64,000 nucleotides of DNA. It comes from Corallococcus soli (lineage in GTDB: Bacteria > Myxococcota > Myxococcia > Myxococcales > Myxococcaceae). Shown one piece after another: positions 51,327 to 61,100 of the stretch. The position numbers and the translations under genes were made by a program. The stretch covers positions 186,001 through 250,000 of the forward strand of contig NZ_JAAIYO010000004.1 of assembly GCF_014930455.1 (NCBI RefSeq), read 5' to 3'. The notes below the pieces were generated by a model. That model searched no databases and was not told the origin of the DNA. It worked only from the letters and a program-made list of their open reading frames with translations. Numbering within the stretch: position 1 is the stretch's first letter; each line of letters opens with the position of its first letter.

Positions 51327-53411
51327 TCATCCTCCTTGATGCGCTAGGTCCGGCAGCTCCGCGGCCAGCTTCGCGCGCATCGCGGTCACCACGTTGGGGA
51401 AGTTCCCGGCCACGTCGCGCTTCTCCTCGGGGTCCGTCACCACGTCGAAGAGCTGCAGCACCACCCCGTCCGGCGTGGGCAGCTCCAGCAGCTTCCACCG
51501 GCCCAGGTACAGGCCCCGGTGTCGCGCGCGCAGCACGGTGCCTTCCCATTCGGGCTTGAGTGAAATCTCCCCGGTGTCCAGCTCCACCGTGGCCGTCTCG
51601 TAGATCCACGGGTAGGGGACGCGCACGGTCTGGTACGGCTGCCCGTCGCGGTCGCTGAACCACAGGTCCGTTTCGATGAGCGCGGGCAGGTCCGGCAGCG
51701 GCCGGGGCTCCGGTCCGGGCTTCACCAGCGACGCGAGCGAGCGGCCCCGGAAGGACTCCGGCGCGCTCACGCCCAGGAGCTCCAGCAGCGTGGGCGCCAC
51801 GTCCAGCGAGCGCGCCCGCTGCGTCACCGCGCGCCCCTGCGCCACCTGCCCGGGCAGCCGCACCACGAAGGGGATGCGCAGCGCCGCGCGCCCCCACAGG
51901 TGGTCGCCGTGGCCCAGCCCCAGGCCCGCGTCCTCCAGGTGCTCCCCGTGGTCCGACAACAGCACCACCAGCGTGTCGTCCCACCGCCCGCGCCGCTCCA
52001 GGTCCTGGCGCAGGCTCCCCACCAGGCTGTCGAAGGTCCGCACCCCCGCGTCGTAGTTCGCCCCCAGCGCCGCCACGTCCTCGGGCGTTGTCACGGGCGC
52101 CTTGGGATCCACCTCCATCCTCGGCGTCGCGCCGAACCGCCACGGCCCCCGGTAGCTCCGCTCCACGAACCGGCCCTCCTGCGGCCACGGCGCGGCGTAG
52201 GGGAAGTGCGTGGACGACGCGAAGACCACCAGCGCGAACGGCGCGTCCTCCGGCAGGCCCTCCAGCGTGCGGCGCACCCGCGCCCGCAGCGGGGCGGGGT
52301 CGGTCAGCTCCGGGAACTGGCCCCGCTCCGGAAACAGCCCCGGCGCCAGCGACGTCCACGGCAGCAGCGCCACGTTCATGATGAGCATCCGCTGGCGGAC
52401 CAGGTCCGGGAAGCGGAAGTCCGGCGCGGACACCTGGTGGAAGCCGTACTCGAAGCGGGAGAAGTGGTCCCCCGCGTAGTCCGCCACCACCGCCGTGCGG
52501 TAGCCCTGCTCCGCCAGCACCGTGGCCAGCGTGGTGAGCTTCGCCTCGCGCGCCTCGCGGCCCACCAGCGTGTGCACCACCGGGTGCTCGCCCGCCCACT
52601 GCGACGTCAGCAGCGTCGTCCACGACGGCGCGGTGCGCGGCACCTGCACCACCGTGTCGTCGAAGCGCGTGCCCTCCGCCATCAGCCGGTCGATGTTGGG
52701 CGACGTGGCCCGCGAATACCCGTTGCCCGACAGGTGGTCCGGCCGCAGCCCGTCCGACGCCAGGATGAGCAGGTTCGGCCGCGGCGATGCGGACGTCTCC
52801 GCGCCGCGCGTCCGCGCGAGGCCCAGGCCGGTGAACCCCACCACCACCGCCGCCACCGCCACGCCCCCCATCACACTGCGCCAGCGCGGCGCCATGACCA
52901 GCCACCGCGCCACCACCGCCAGCACGCTCAACACCGGCAGCACCAGCGCCGCCGTGTACCAACCCGAAGGCTGCGTCCCGCTCACGCCCCGCAGCAGCGC
53001 CGCCGTCACCTCCGAGCGCCCATACAGCGTCGCCGCGTAGACGTGCGGATGGTGCGCCATGTCCCCCAGCACCAGCATCCCCTCCACCACCAGGCACCCC
53101 AGGCCGCTCCCCCAGAACACCGCGCGCCGGCCCCGCTCCGCGGCCCACAGCCCGGCCCCCAAGAGCGCCCCCAGCACCAGCCCCACCACGCAGTACGCCG
53201 CGAGCAGCCGCGCCACCTGCCACAGCACCACGGAGCGCCACTCGGTCCACACCCAGTCCGTGACGATGCGGCTCTCGTTCCCCTGGTAACCCAGTTGCAT
53301 GTTCAGCAGGGCACAGAGCGTGTAGAGCACCAGGAAGACGAGCAGGCCTGCCCGGCAGCCCAGCAGGAGGGCTCGGGGAAGCGTCGGTGGACGGACGGTG
53401 GTGGCGGGCAT
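51327..53411 (-). CDS. Membrane-anchored sulfatase-superfamily enzyme with Thr at the nucleophile position
   Basis: A protein of 694 residues from ATG 53411. Five or so membrane helices in residues 10-225 precede an alkaline-phosphatase/sulfatase domain. Metal and catalytic motifs are LLILASDGLRPDHLS, then VPRTAPSWTTLLTSQWAGEH, SSTHFPYAAP, and VVLLSDHGEHLEDAGLGLGHGDHLW. The TAPSW motif aligns with the CxPSR formylglycine site of true sulfatases but has Thr. That is how LtaS/EptA-type phospho-transferases look, so it may transfer a phospho-head group to lipid or polymer. A fragment of a related gene lies at 48722-48856. It is read toward the AT-rich ATPase gene, 170 bp away. Divergent from dnaE. 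Confidence 0.88.
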   Translation of the reverse strand: MPATTVRPPTLPRALLLGCRAGLLVFLVLYTLCALLNMQLGYQGNESRIVTDWVWTEWRSVVLWQVARLLAAYCVVGLVLGALLGAGLWAAERGRRAVFWGSGLGCLVVEGMLVLGDMAHHPHVYAATLYGRSEVTAALLRGVSGTQPSGWYTAALVLPVLSVLAVVARWLVMAPRWRSVMGGVAVAAVVVGFTGLGLARTRGAETSASPRPNLLILASDGLRPDHLSGNGYSRATSPNIDRLMAEGTRFDDTVVQVPRTAPSWTTLLTSQWAGEHPVVHTLVGREAREAKLTTLATVLAEQGYRTAVVADYAGDHFSRFEYGFHQVSAPDFRFPDLVRQRMLIMNVALLPWTSLAPGLFPERGQFPELTDPAPLRARVRRTLEGLPEDAPFALVVFASSTHFPYAAPWPQEGRFVERSYRGPWRFGATPRMEVDPKAPVTTPEDVAALGANYDAGVRTFDSLVGSLRQDLERRGRWDDTLVVLLSDHGEHLEDAGLGLGHGDHLWGRAALRIPFVVRLPGQVAQGRAVTQRARSLDVAPTLLELLGVSAPESFRGRSLASLVKPGPEPRPLPDLPALIETDLWFSDRDGQPYQTVRVPYPWIYETATVELDTGEISLKPEWEGTVLRARHRGLYLGRWKLLELPTPDGVVLQLFDVVTDPEEKRDVAGNFPNVVTAMRAKLAAELPDLAHQGG

Positions 53412-53648
53412 CCTGGGGCAGCGTGGGCACGAATCCCACGTCCGGCATCCCGCGATGCGCCGGACTGCCCACGCCTGGACGACCGGGGGCCTGGATTCCG
53501 CTCCGGGTGTTGCCCCGGGCCGGATTTCCGGGCCCCGCTTCACTCGCAGACGGCCGAAGACCGGGGGGCCCGTCACTGGACTGGCGAGCAGGGGTTGCGG
53601 GCTCTAGTGTTCAGGCGCCTCCCTCTTCACCCCGGGAACCTGACGCCC

Positions 53649-56600
53649 ATGTCCTTTACCCACCTTCACCTCCACACCCTCTATTCGCTGCTCGATGGGG
53701 CGATCCGGATGAAGGACCTCATCAAGACGGTGAAGGAGAAGGGCATGTCGAGCGTGGCCGTCACGGACCACGGCAACATGTTCGGCACCATCGACTTCTA
53801 CAAGAAGGCGAAGGACGCCGGCATCAAGCCCATCCTCGGCCTGGAGGCCTACGTCGCGGGCCCCAAGGGGCGCGAGGACCGTTCGGAGAAGGTGGCCCAC
53901 CACCTCATCCTCCTGGCGAAGAACGAGGAGGGCTACGCGAACCTGCGCTACCTGTCCTCCACCGCGTACATGAACGGGTTCTACTACCACCCGCGCATCG
54001 ACAAGGAGGTGCTCGCCAAGCACAGCAAGGGCCTCTTCGGGCTCACCGCGTGCCTGGGCGGTGAAGTGACGAGCGCGTGCTTCCGCGGCGACATGGACCA
54101 CGCCCGCCGCGCCGCCGGTGAGTACAAGAACATCTTCGAGCCCGGGCAGTTCTTCCTGGAGATCCAATCCAACGGGATGCCGGAGCAGGACAAGGCGAAC
54201 GAGAACCTCAAGCAGCTCTCGCGGGACATGGACATCCCGCTCGTCGCCACCGCGGACGCGCACTACATCAAGCGCGAGGACGCCCGGGCGCACGAGCTGC
54301 TCATGTGCATCGCCAGCGGCAAGACGCTCGCGGACAGCAAGCGCCTGCGCCACTCCACCGACAAGCTCTACGTGACGAGCCCCGCGGAGATGCTGGAGTT
54401 CTTCAAGGACACGCCCGAGGCCGTCCACAACACCCAGCGCATCGCCGAGCAGTGCAACGTGGAGCTGAAGCTGGGCAAGCCCATGCTCCCCACGTTCAAG
54501 GTGCCGGACAGCCACACCCCGGACTCCTTCATGGCGGAGCTGTCCTACGAGGGCCTGCGCCAGCGCTTCGAGGAACTCAAGCACCAGTACCCCATCGACC
54601 ACCAGCAGTACAAAGACCGCCTCACCCTGGAGCTGGGCGTCATCCAGCGCATGGGCTTCAGCGGCTACTTCCTCATCGTCCAGGACTTCATCAACTGGGC
54701 GAAGAAGCAGAACATCCCGGTGGGCCCGGGCCGAGGCTCCGGCGCGGGGTCGCTCGTGGCGTACGCGCTGCGCATCACCGACCTGGACCCCATCCCGTAC
54801 AACCTCCTCTTCGAGCGCTTCCTCAACCCGGAGCGCGTGTCGATGCCGGACTTCGACATCGACTTCTGCCAGGACCGGCGCGACGAGGTCATCAAGTACG
54901 TGGGCCGCAAGTACGGCGAGATGAACGTGGGGCAGATCATCACGTTCGGTTCGCTCAAGGCCAAGAGCGTGCTGCGCGACGTGTGCCGCGTCTTCGGCCT
55001 GCCCTTCAGCGAAGGCGACCGCATCGCGAAGCTGGTGCCCGAAGTGCTCAACATCTCCCTGAAGGAGGCCATCGAAATGGAGCCTCGCCTCAAGGAGATG
55101 ATCGAAAAGCCCGCCAACATCGGTGAGGTGGAGGGCAACCCCGTCACCACCAAGGACGTGCTCGAAATCGCGCTCGCGCTGGAGGGCCTGCACCGCCAGC
55201 CCGGCATGCACGCGGCCGGCGTCGTCATCGCCGACAAGCCCCTGTGGGAGTTCGTGCCCGTCTACTCGCCCCCGGGCGAGAAGATCCTCATCACCCAGTT
55301 CGCCAAGGACGAGGTGGAGGCCGCGGGCCTGGTGAAGTTCGACTTCCTGGGCCTGAAGACGCTCACCGTCATCCAGCACGCGCTGGACCTGGTGAACCGC
55401 AACCACGGCAAGGACATCAAGCGGCACGAGATCCCACTCACCGACGAGAGCATGTGGGCGCTGATGGCCAAGGGCGACACGGCCGGCGTCTTCCAGATGG
55501 AGTCCAGCGGCTTCACCGAAATGGTGATGAAGCTCAAGCCGTCCTGCTTCGAAGACGTCATCGCCGCGGGCGCGCTCTACCGCCCGGGTCCGCTGGACGC
55601 GGGCATGGTGGACGTCTTCATCAACCGCAAGCACGGCCGGGAGAAGGTGTCGTATCCGCACCCGAACCTGGAGCCCGTCCTCAAGGACACCTACGGCGTC
55701 ATCGTGTACCAGGAGCAGGTGATGCAGATCTCGCAGGTCCTGGGTGGCTACACCCTGGGCCGCGCGGACCTGCTTCGCCGCGCCATGGGCAAGAAGAAGG
55801 CCGAGGTCATGCAGGCCGAGCGCGCCGGCTTCATGGAGGGCTGCAAGGCCAACAACGTGGACCTGAAGGTCGCGGGCGAAATCTTCGACCTGATGGAGAA
55901 GTTCGCCGAGTACGGCTTCAACAAGAGCCACTCCGCGGCGTACGGCCTGGTCACCATCCACACGGCGTGGCTCAAGGCCCACTACCCGTGCGAATTCATG
56001 GCCGCCCTTCTCACCAGCGAGAAGGACAACACGGACAAGGTGGTGAAGCACATCGGCGAGGCCCGCGAGTCGGGCACGCAGGTGCTGCCGCCGGACGTGA
56101 ACCAGTCCGACCTGGCCTTCGGCGCGGTGGAGGGGAAGATCCGCTTCGGGCTGGGCGCCATCAAGGGCGTGGGCGAGGGCGCCATCGAGTCCATCCTGGA
56201 GGCGCGCAAGGAAGGCCCCTTCAAGAGCCTCTTCGACTTCTGCGAGCGCGTGGACGGCCGGCGCGTCAACCGCAAGGTGCTGGAGGCCCTGGTGAAGGCG
56301 GGCGCCTTCGACTTCGAGAAGCGCCCCCGCGCGCAGCTCTTCGAGACCATCGAGCGCGCGATGAACCGCGGCTCCGCCAGCCAGAAGGACAAGGCCGCGG
56401 GCCAGAGCTCCCTGTTCGGCATGCTCTCCGGCCCCGCCGCCGCCGGCACCGGCCTCAAGGACGACTACGCGGCGGTGGACGAGTGGCCGGAGAAGGAGCG
56501 GCTGGCGTACGAGAAGGAGTCCATCGGCTTCTACGTGTCCGGCCACCCGCTGTACCAGTACGAGAAGGAGCTGAAGCGCTACGCGCGGCCCATCACCGCC

Positions 56601-57194
56601 GTGCAGCGCGCGCGCCGCGACGAGAAGCTCACCGTGGCGGGCATCATCACCGTGCTGCGCGAGCGCCCCACCAAGACGGGCAAGCGCATGGCGTGGGTGA
56701 CCATCGAAGACCTGTCCGGCTCCACGGAGCTGGTGTGCTTCCCGGGCAAGGACGGCACGCGCAACGTGATGGGCAAGGACGGCAAGTGGTCCAAGCAGGG
56801 GCCCAAGCCGGGCTACGAGCAGTGGGAGCACCTGCTCAAGTCGGACGACCCCATCCTGGTGACGGGCACCGTGCAGATTTCCCAGCGCGACGAGAACACG
56901 CCCACCGCGGAGCTCATCGTCGACGACATCCAGAGCCTCAAGTCCGTGCGGGAGAAGCGCACCAAGCGGCTGGAGCTGCGCCTGCCCGCGGAGATCGTCA
57001 CCGAGGAGCGGCTGGCGAAGCTCAACGAGCTGGCGAAGAAGTACGCGGGCGCCACGCCGGTGGCCGTGAGCGTGCTGTTCCCCGGTGAGGCCGAAGCGCA
57101 CATCGCCGGCACGACGCTCCGGGTGCAGGTGAATGACGACTTGCTGCTCGCGGTGGACAAGCTCTTCGGGCAGAAGGTCGTGGAGTTCGGCTGA
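53649..57194 (+). CDS. dnaE: DNA polymerase III alpha subunit
   Basis: The replicative polymerase, 1,181 residues, close to the 1,160 of E. coli. The N-terminal PHP domain opens with HLHLHTLYSLLDGAI and has further His/Asp residues (TDHGNMFG, ADAHYI). The polymerase core has GPGRGSGAGSLVAYAL and the catalytic Asp pair in MPDFDIDFCQDRR, then a third Asp region near DTAGVFQMES. Finger and beta-binding parts follow (YRPGPLDAG, QSSLFGML-like clamp motif), and a C-terminal OB fold (TVAGIITVLRERPTKTGKRMAWVTIED). The open frame runs far upstream, but ATG 53649 matches the family start. It shares a 237-bp divergent region with the sulfatase-like gene. Confidence 0.97.
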   Translation: MSFTHLHLHTLYSLLDGAIRMKDLIKTVKEKGMSSVAVTDHGNMFGTIDFYKKAKDAGIKPILGLEAYVAGPKGREDRSEKVAHHLILLAKNEEGYANLRYLSSTAYMNGFYYHPRIDKEVLAKHSKGLFGLTACLGGEVTSACFRGDMDHARRAAGEYKNIFEPGQFFLEIQSNGMPEQDKANENLKQLSRDMDIPLVATADAHYIKREDARAHELLMCIASGKTLADSKRLRHSTDKLYVTSPAEMLEFFKDTPEAVHNTQRIAEQCNVELKLGKPMLPTFKVPDSHTPDSFMAELSYEGLRQRFEELKHQYPIDHQQYKDRLTLELGVIQRMGFSGYFLIVQDFINWAKKQNIPVGPGRGSGAGSLVAYALRITDLDPIPYNLLFERFLNPERVSMPDFDIDFCQDRRDEVIKYVGRKYGEMNVGQIITFGSLKAKSVLRDVCRVFGLPFSEGDRIAKLVPEVLNISLKEAIEMEPRLKEMIEKPANIGEVEGNPVTTKDVLEIALALEGLHRQPGMHAAGVVIADKPLWEFVPVYSPPGEKILITQFAKDEVEAAGLVKFDFLGLKTLTVIQHALDLVNRNHGKDIKRHEIPLTDESMWALMAKGDTAGVFQMESSGFTEMVMKLKPSCFEDVIAAGALYRPGPLDAGMVDVFINRKHGREKVSYPHPNLEPVLKDTYGVIVYQEQVMQISQVLGGYTLGRADLLRRAMGKKKAEVMQAERAGFMEGCKANNVDLKVAGEIFDLMEKFAEYGFNKSHSAAYGLVTIHTAWLKAHYPCEFMAALLTSEKDNTDKVVKHIGEARESGTQVLPPDVNQSDLAFGAVEGKIRFGLGAIKGVGEGAIESILEARKEGPFKSLFDFCERVDGRRVNRKVLEALVKAGAFDFEKRPRAQLFETIERAMNRGSASQKDKAAGQSSLFGMLSGPAAAGTGLKDDYAAVDEWPEKERLAYEKESIGFYVSGHPLYQYEKELKRYARPITAVQRARRDEKLTVAGIITVLRERPTKTGKRMAWVTIEDLSGSTELVCFPGKDGTRNVMGKDGKWSKQGPKPGYEQWEHLLKSDDPILVTGTVQISQRDENTPTAELIVDDIQSLKSVREKRTKRLELRLPAEIVTEERLAKLNELAKKYAGATPVAVSVLFPGEAEAHIAGTTLRVQVNDDLLLAVDKLFGQKVVEFG

Positions 57195-57215
57195 TTTGAA
57201 AGAAGGAGCGACTCC

Positions 57216-58019
57216 ATGGCGGATGGCGTGTTCAGGGACGGGCTGCTCAAGGGCAAGACGGCCTTCATCTCCGGTGGCAGCAGTGGCATCAACCTCGGTA
57301 TCGCCACCGCGTTCGTGAAGGCGGGCGCGAAGGTGGCCATCAACGGCCGCAACGTGGAGAAGCTGGAGGGCGCGGTGAAGGGCCTCCAGGCCCACGGCAC
57401 CGCCATGGGCGTCGCCGCGGACGTGCGCGACTACGCGTCCGTGGAGAAGGCGCTCCAGCAGGTGAAGGACGCGTACGGTGAAATCGACGTGCTGGTGTGC
57501 GGCGCGGCCGGCAACTTCCCCGCGCCCGCGCTGGGCATGTCCTCCAACGGCTTCAAGGCGGTGATGGACATCGACGTGCTGGGCACGTTCAACGTGTCGC
57601 GCGCCGCCTTCGAACACCTGCGCAAGCCGGGCGCGTCCGTCATCACCATCTCCGCGCCCCAGGCCTACCTGCCCATGGCCATGCAGGCCCACGTCTGCGC
57701 CGCCAAGGCCGGCGTGGACATGCTCACCCGCGTGCTCGCCATTGAATGGGGCGGGGCGGGCGTGCGCGTCAACGCCATCACCCCCGGCCCCATCGAAGGC
57801 ACCGAGGGCATGAGCCGGCTGGCGCCGTCCGTGGACTCACGGCAGAAGCTGGCCGAGGCCCTGCCGCTGCAGCGCTTTGGCACCCCGGAGGACATCTCCC
57901 GGCTGGCCCTGTTCCTGTCCTCCGACGCGGCCTCCTTCATCACCGGCGCCATCATGGTGTGCGACGGCGGCCAGTCCCTGCTGGGCGGCGCCGCGCTCCT
58001 CCAGGCGATGAACAGCTGA
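57216..58019 (+). CDS. 2,4-dienoyl-CoA-reductase-like short-chain dehydrogenase
   Basis: A protein of 267 residues. The NADP motif is SGGSSGINLGIA (residues 19-30). The segment at the usual YxxxK reads QAHVCAAKAGVDMLTRVLAIEWG, so the Tyr is absent. That loss and the later NAITPGPIEGTEGMSRL are shared with peroxisomal-type 2,4-dienoyl-CoA reductase (DECR2), which reduces unsaturated fatty acyl-CoA. AAGGAG precedes ATG 57216. It begins 21 bp after dnaE and is likely on the same transcript. A strong hairpin follows. Confidence 0.9.
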   Translation: MADGVFRDGLLKGKTAFISGGSSGINLGIATAFVKAGAKVAINGRNVEKLEGAVKGLQAHGTAMGVAADVRDYASVEKALQQVKDAYGEIDVLVCGAAGNFPAPALGMSSNGFKAVMDIDVLGTFNVSRAAFEHLRKPGASVITISAPQAYLPMAMQAHVCAAKAGVDMLTRVLAIEWGGAGVRVNAITPGPIEGTEGMSRLAPSVDSRQKLAEALPLQRFGTPEDISRLALFLSSDAASFITGAIMVCDGGQSLLGGAALLQAMNS

Positions 58020-58042
58020 GCTTCTTCGGTTGAGCTGAAAGG

Positions 58043-58067
58043 GGCGGCCCGCGTTCGTGGGGCCGCC
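58043..58067 (+). terminator. Hairpin after dnaE-SDR unit
   Basis: An 8-bp perfect stem (58043-58050 with 58060-58067) and nine-base loop follow 24 bp behind the SDR stop. No T tract. It separates this transcript from the surface lipoprotein gene. Confidence 0.65.
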
Positions 58068-58146
58068 GGATGTCTGCTAGAAAGCAATGCAGCCCCGCGC
58101 AGGCACTTCATGCCGCGCGGGGTCTGCCCGCTGGACGGAGACATCC

Positions 58147-61100
58147 ATGTCCTCCCCCCGTTTCGAGGTGCTCGCCCGCTGCCTGGGTTTGAGCGTGCTG
58201 TGTCTGGGTCTGTCGCTGGGGTGTAGCGAGCCCGGCGTTTCGCCTTTGCCTCCGCCCGTGGTGGAGGGCGTGGTGGACGCGGCGGCCTCCACGGTGGTGG
58301 TGGACCGGCCCACGGGCGTGCTCGCGAACGGCCAGGACGCAGCCGCCGTCACGGTGACGGTGCTGAGCAAGGACGGCTCGCGGATGCCTGGGCGCGCGGT
58401 GACGGTGACGGTGGAGGGGGAGGGCGCCTCCATCGCGGTGCAGGCGGAGCTCACCGGCATCAACGGCGAAACCGTCGCGAAGGTGGCGTCGACGGCGACG
58501 GGCGCGAAGACGGTGAAGGCGTCGGTGAAGGACCTGAACGGAAAGACGGTGCCGCTCACCGCCACCGCCACGGTGGAGTTCATCGACCCCGCGACCACGC
58601 GGCTCGCGTTCAAGCAGGCCCTGCCGGATGGCGTGGCGGGCGTTGCGCTGGGCGGCCTGGAGGTGGTCCTCCAGGATGCCAGCGGGCAGCCCATCACCGA
58701 CGGCACGGCGGACGTGACGCTGTCGCTGGGCTCCGGGGGCGTCGTCTTCCCGGAGGGCCTGCTGACGGTCACGGCGGTGGATGGCGTGGCGCGCTTTCCG
58801 GACGTGGTGCTGAAGCGGGCGGGCGCCAACTACCACTTCATCGCGAGCGCCCCCGGCTTCGAGCCGGCCTCAAGCACCTCCTTCAAGGTGGTCCCCAACG
58901 TACCGGCGGCCCTGGCCTACAACACGCTGCTGGAGTCCGCGGTGGCGGGCGTGGCGCAGGACCTCCAGGTGACGGTGCAGGACGCGTACTTCAACACGGT
59001 GACGGACTACACGGGCACGGTGACGTTGACGTCCACGGACTCCGCCGCGAGCCTCCCCGCGGCCCATGCGTACACGGCCGCGGATGAGGGGCTGCATACC
59101 TTCGCGGGCATCACCTTCCAGACCGCCGGAAGCCAGCGGCTCATGATTGACGATGGCACGAGCGCCATCGCGTTCACCCTGCATGTGGACGTGGCCGCCG
59201 GGCCTCCCGCGAAACTCGTCTTCACGCAGCTGCCCACGCCCGTGTCGACGCGCGCGCCCCTGGGCCCCGTGCTGGTCCAGTTGGAGGACGCCTTCAGAAA
59301 CGTGGTCCGGGTGAGCACGCCGACGGTGAAGCTGTCGCTGCCCCAGGCGGGCTTCACGCTGGCGGGCACGACGGAGGCGGTGCCGGTGGACGGCGTCGCG
59401 ACGTTCACGACGCTGAGCGTGGCGGGCCATGGCCTCACGCACCTGGTGGCCTCCGCGGACGGGCTGCCGGACGCGAGCAGCGCTGACATCGAGGTGGTGG
59501 ACGACGTGCCGCCCACGAAGCCGGTGCTGACGCAGACGGCGGCGACGGAGACGGGCCTCACGGTGCAGTGGACGGGCGTGGGCGATGACGGCACCCAGGG
59601 ACCGCTGACCGCGCAGGAGCTTCGTTACGCCACGGCGCCCATCGATTCGGACGCGGCCTTCGAGGCGGGGACCCTGGTGGACAGCGGCAGCCCGGTGCCT
59701 CCGGGCTCGGTGCAGTCCGCGACGCTGACGGGCCTGACGGCGGGCACGACGTACCATGTGGCGCTGAAGGTGACGGACAAGCGGGGCAACGCCACGCGGT
59801 CGGACAGCCTCGCGGTATCCACGGTGAATCCGCAGGTGACGCAGCTGGCGTTCGTGTCGCAGCCGGCGGGTGGCAGGGCGGGCACGGCACTCGCGGACGT
59901 GCTCGTGGCGCTCCAGGACGCGCGCGGCGACGTCGTCACCACCGCCAGCTCGGTGGTGACGCTGACGCTGACGGGGCAGCCCTCCTTCCCGTCGGTGGCG
60001 GTGGCGGCGGTCAACGGCGTGGCCACGTTCCAGGGGCTGCGCGTGGACACGGCGGACACGTTCACGTTCACCGCCACCGTGGGGGCGCTCAGCCTGGAGA
60101 GCCAGTCCTTCACCATGGGCGCGGGGCCGGCGGCGGAGCTGGTGTTGTCGCACTTCAACGACCCGGTCGACGCGGGCAGCGCGCAGGAGTTGAGCGTGGC
60201 GGTGACGGATGCCTTCGGCAACCTGCTGCGGGACTACGCGGGCACGGTGCGCTTCACGTCCACGGACGCGCAGGCGGTGCTGCCCCCGGACACGACCTTC
60301 ACCCCGGTCGACGAAGGCCAGAAGCTCCTCACGGGGCTGGTGTTCAAGACGGCGGGGGCGCAGTCCCTCACCGGGACGGACACCGCCACGCCGGCCCTCA
60401 CCGCCACGGTGGACGTCGACGTGCGCTCCACGTCGGCCGTGTCCTTCGAGGTCATCGCGGCCGCGGGCCCGTTCGTCGCGGGTCACGGCTTGAGCTACGA
60501 GCTGGTGGCGCGGGACACCTACGGCAACGTCGCGAAGGACTACGCCTCCACGGTGACGTTCACGTCCACCGACGGCCAGGCGGTGCTGCCCGGCGCCTAC
60601 ACGTTCACCCTGGTGGACGAGGGCCGGCACACGTTCAGCGTGGAGCTGTACACCTCTGGTGACCAGGAGGTCGTCGCGGAGGACGTGGCGGAGGGCGCGC
60701 TGAAGGGCTCGCACACCTATTCCATCGTGCCGGCGGCGCTCGACACGCTGGTGCTCGTCTCCGCGCCCACGACGGGTTCGGTGAGGCAGGCGCTGGCGGA
60801 CGTGCATGTGGCGCTGCGGGATGCGTACGGCAACACCGTCAGCGACACCCCGACGGACGTGACGCTGGGGCTCGCGGGCGGAAGCTTCTCCCAGGCCAAC
60901 CCCACCCAGACCACCGTGGATGGCGTGGCGACCTTCGCGGGCCTCGTCGTGGAGGCCGAGGGCACGTACCAGCTTGAAGCCGAAGGGGGCGGCCTGCCGG
61001 TCGCCACGTCCGGGGACCTTGTCATCACCGACGTGGTGGCTCCGGCCGCCGCGCAGGGCTTCACGGCGACCGCGTTGTCCGGCTCCAGCATCCGCGTGGG

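Noticed and set aside
53604-57692. 1,362-codon frame antisense to dnaE
   Set aside because: Val/Leu/His-rich shadow of dnaE and the following SDR.
57216-58019. Inactive SDR because Tyr is missing
   Set aside because: Loss of the Tyr is a shared feature of dienoyl-CoA-reductase-type SDRs, so it is not decay.
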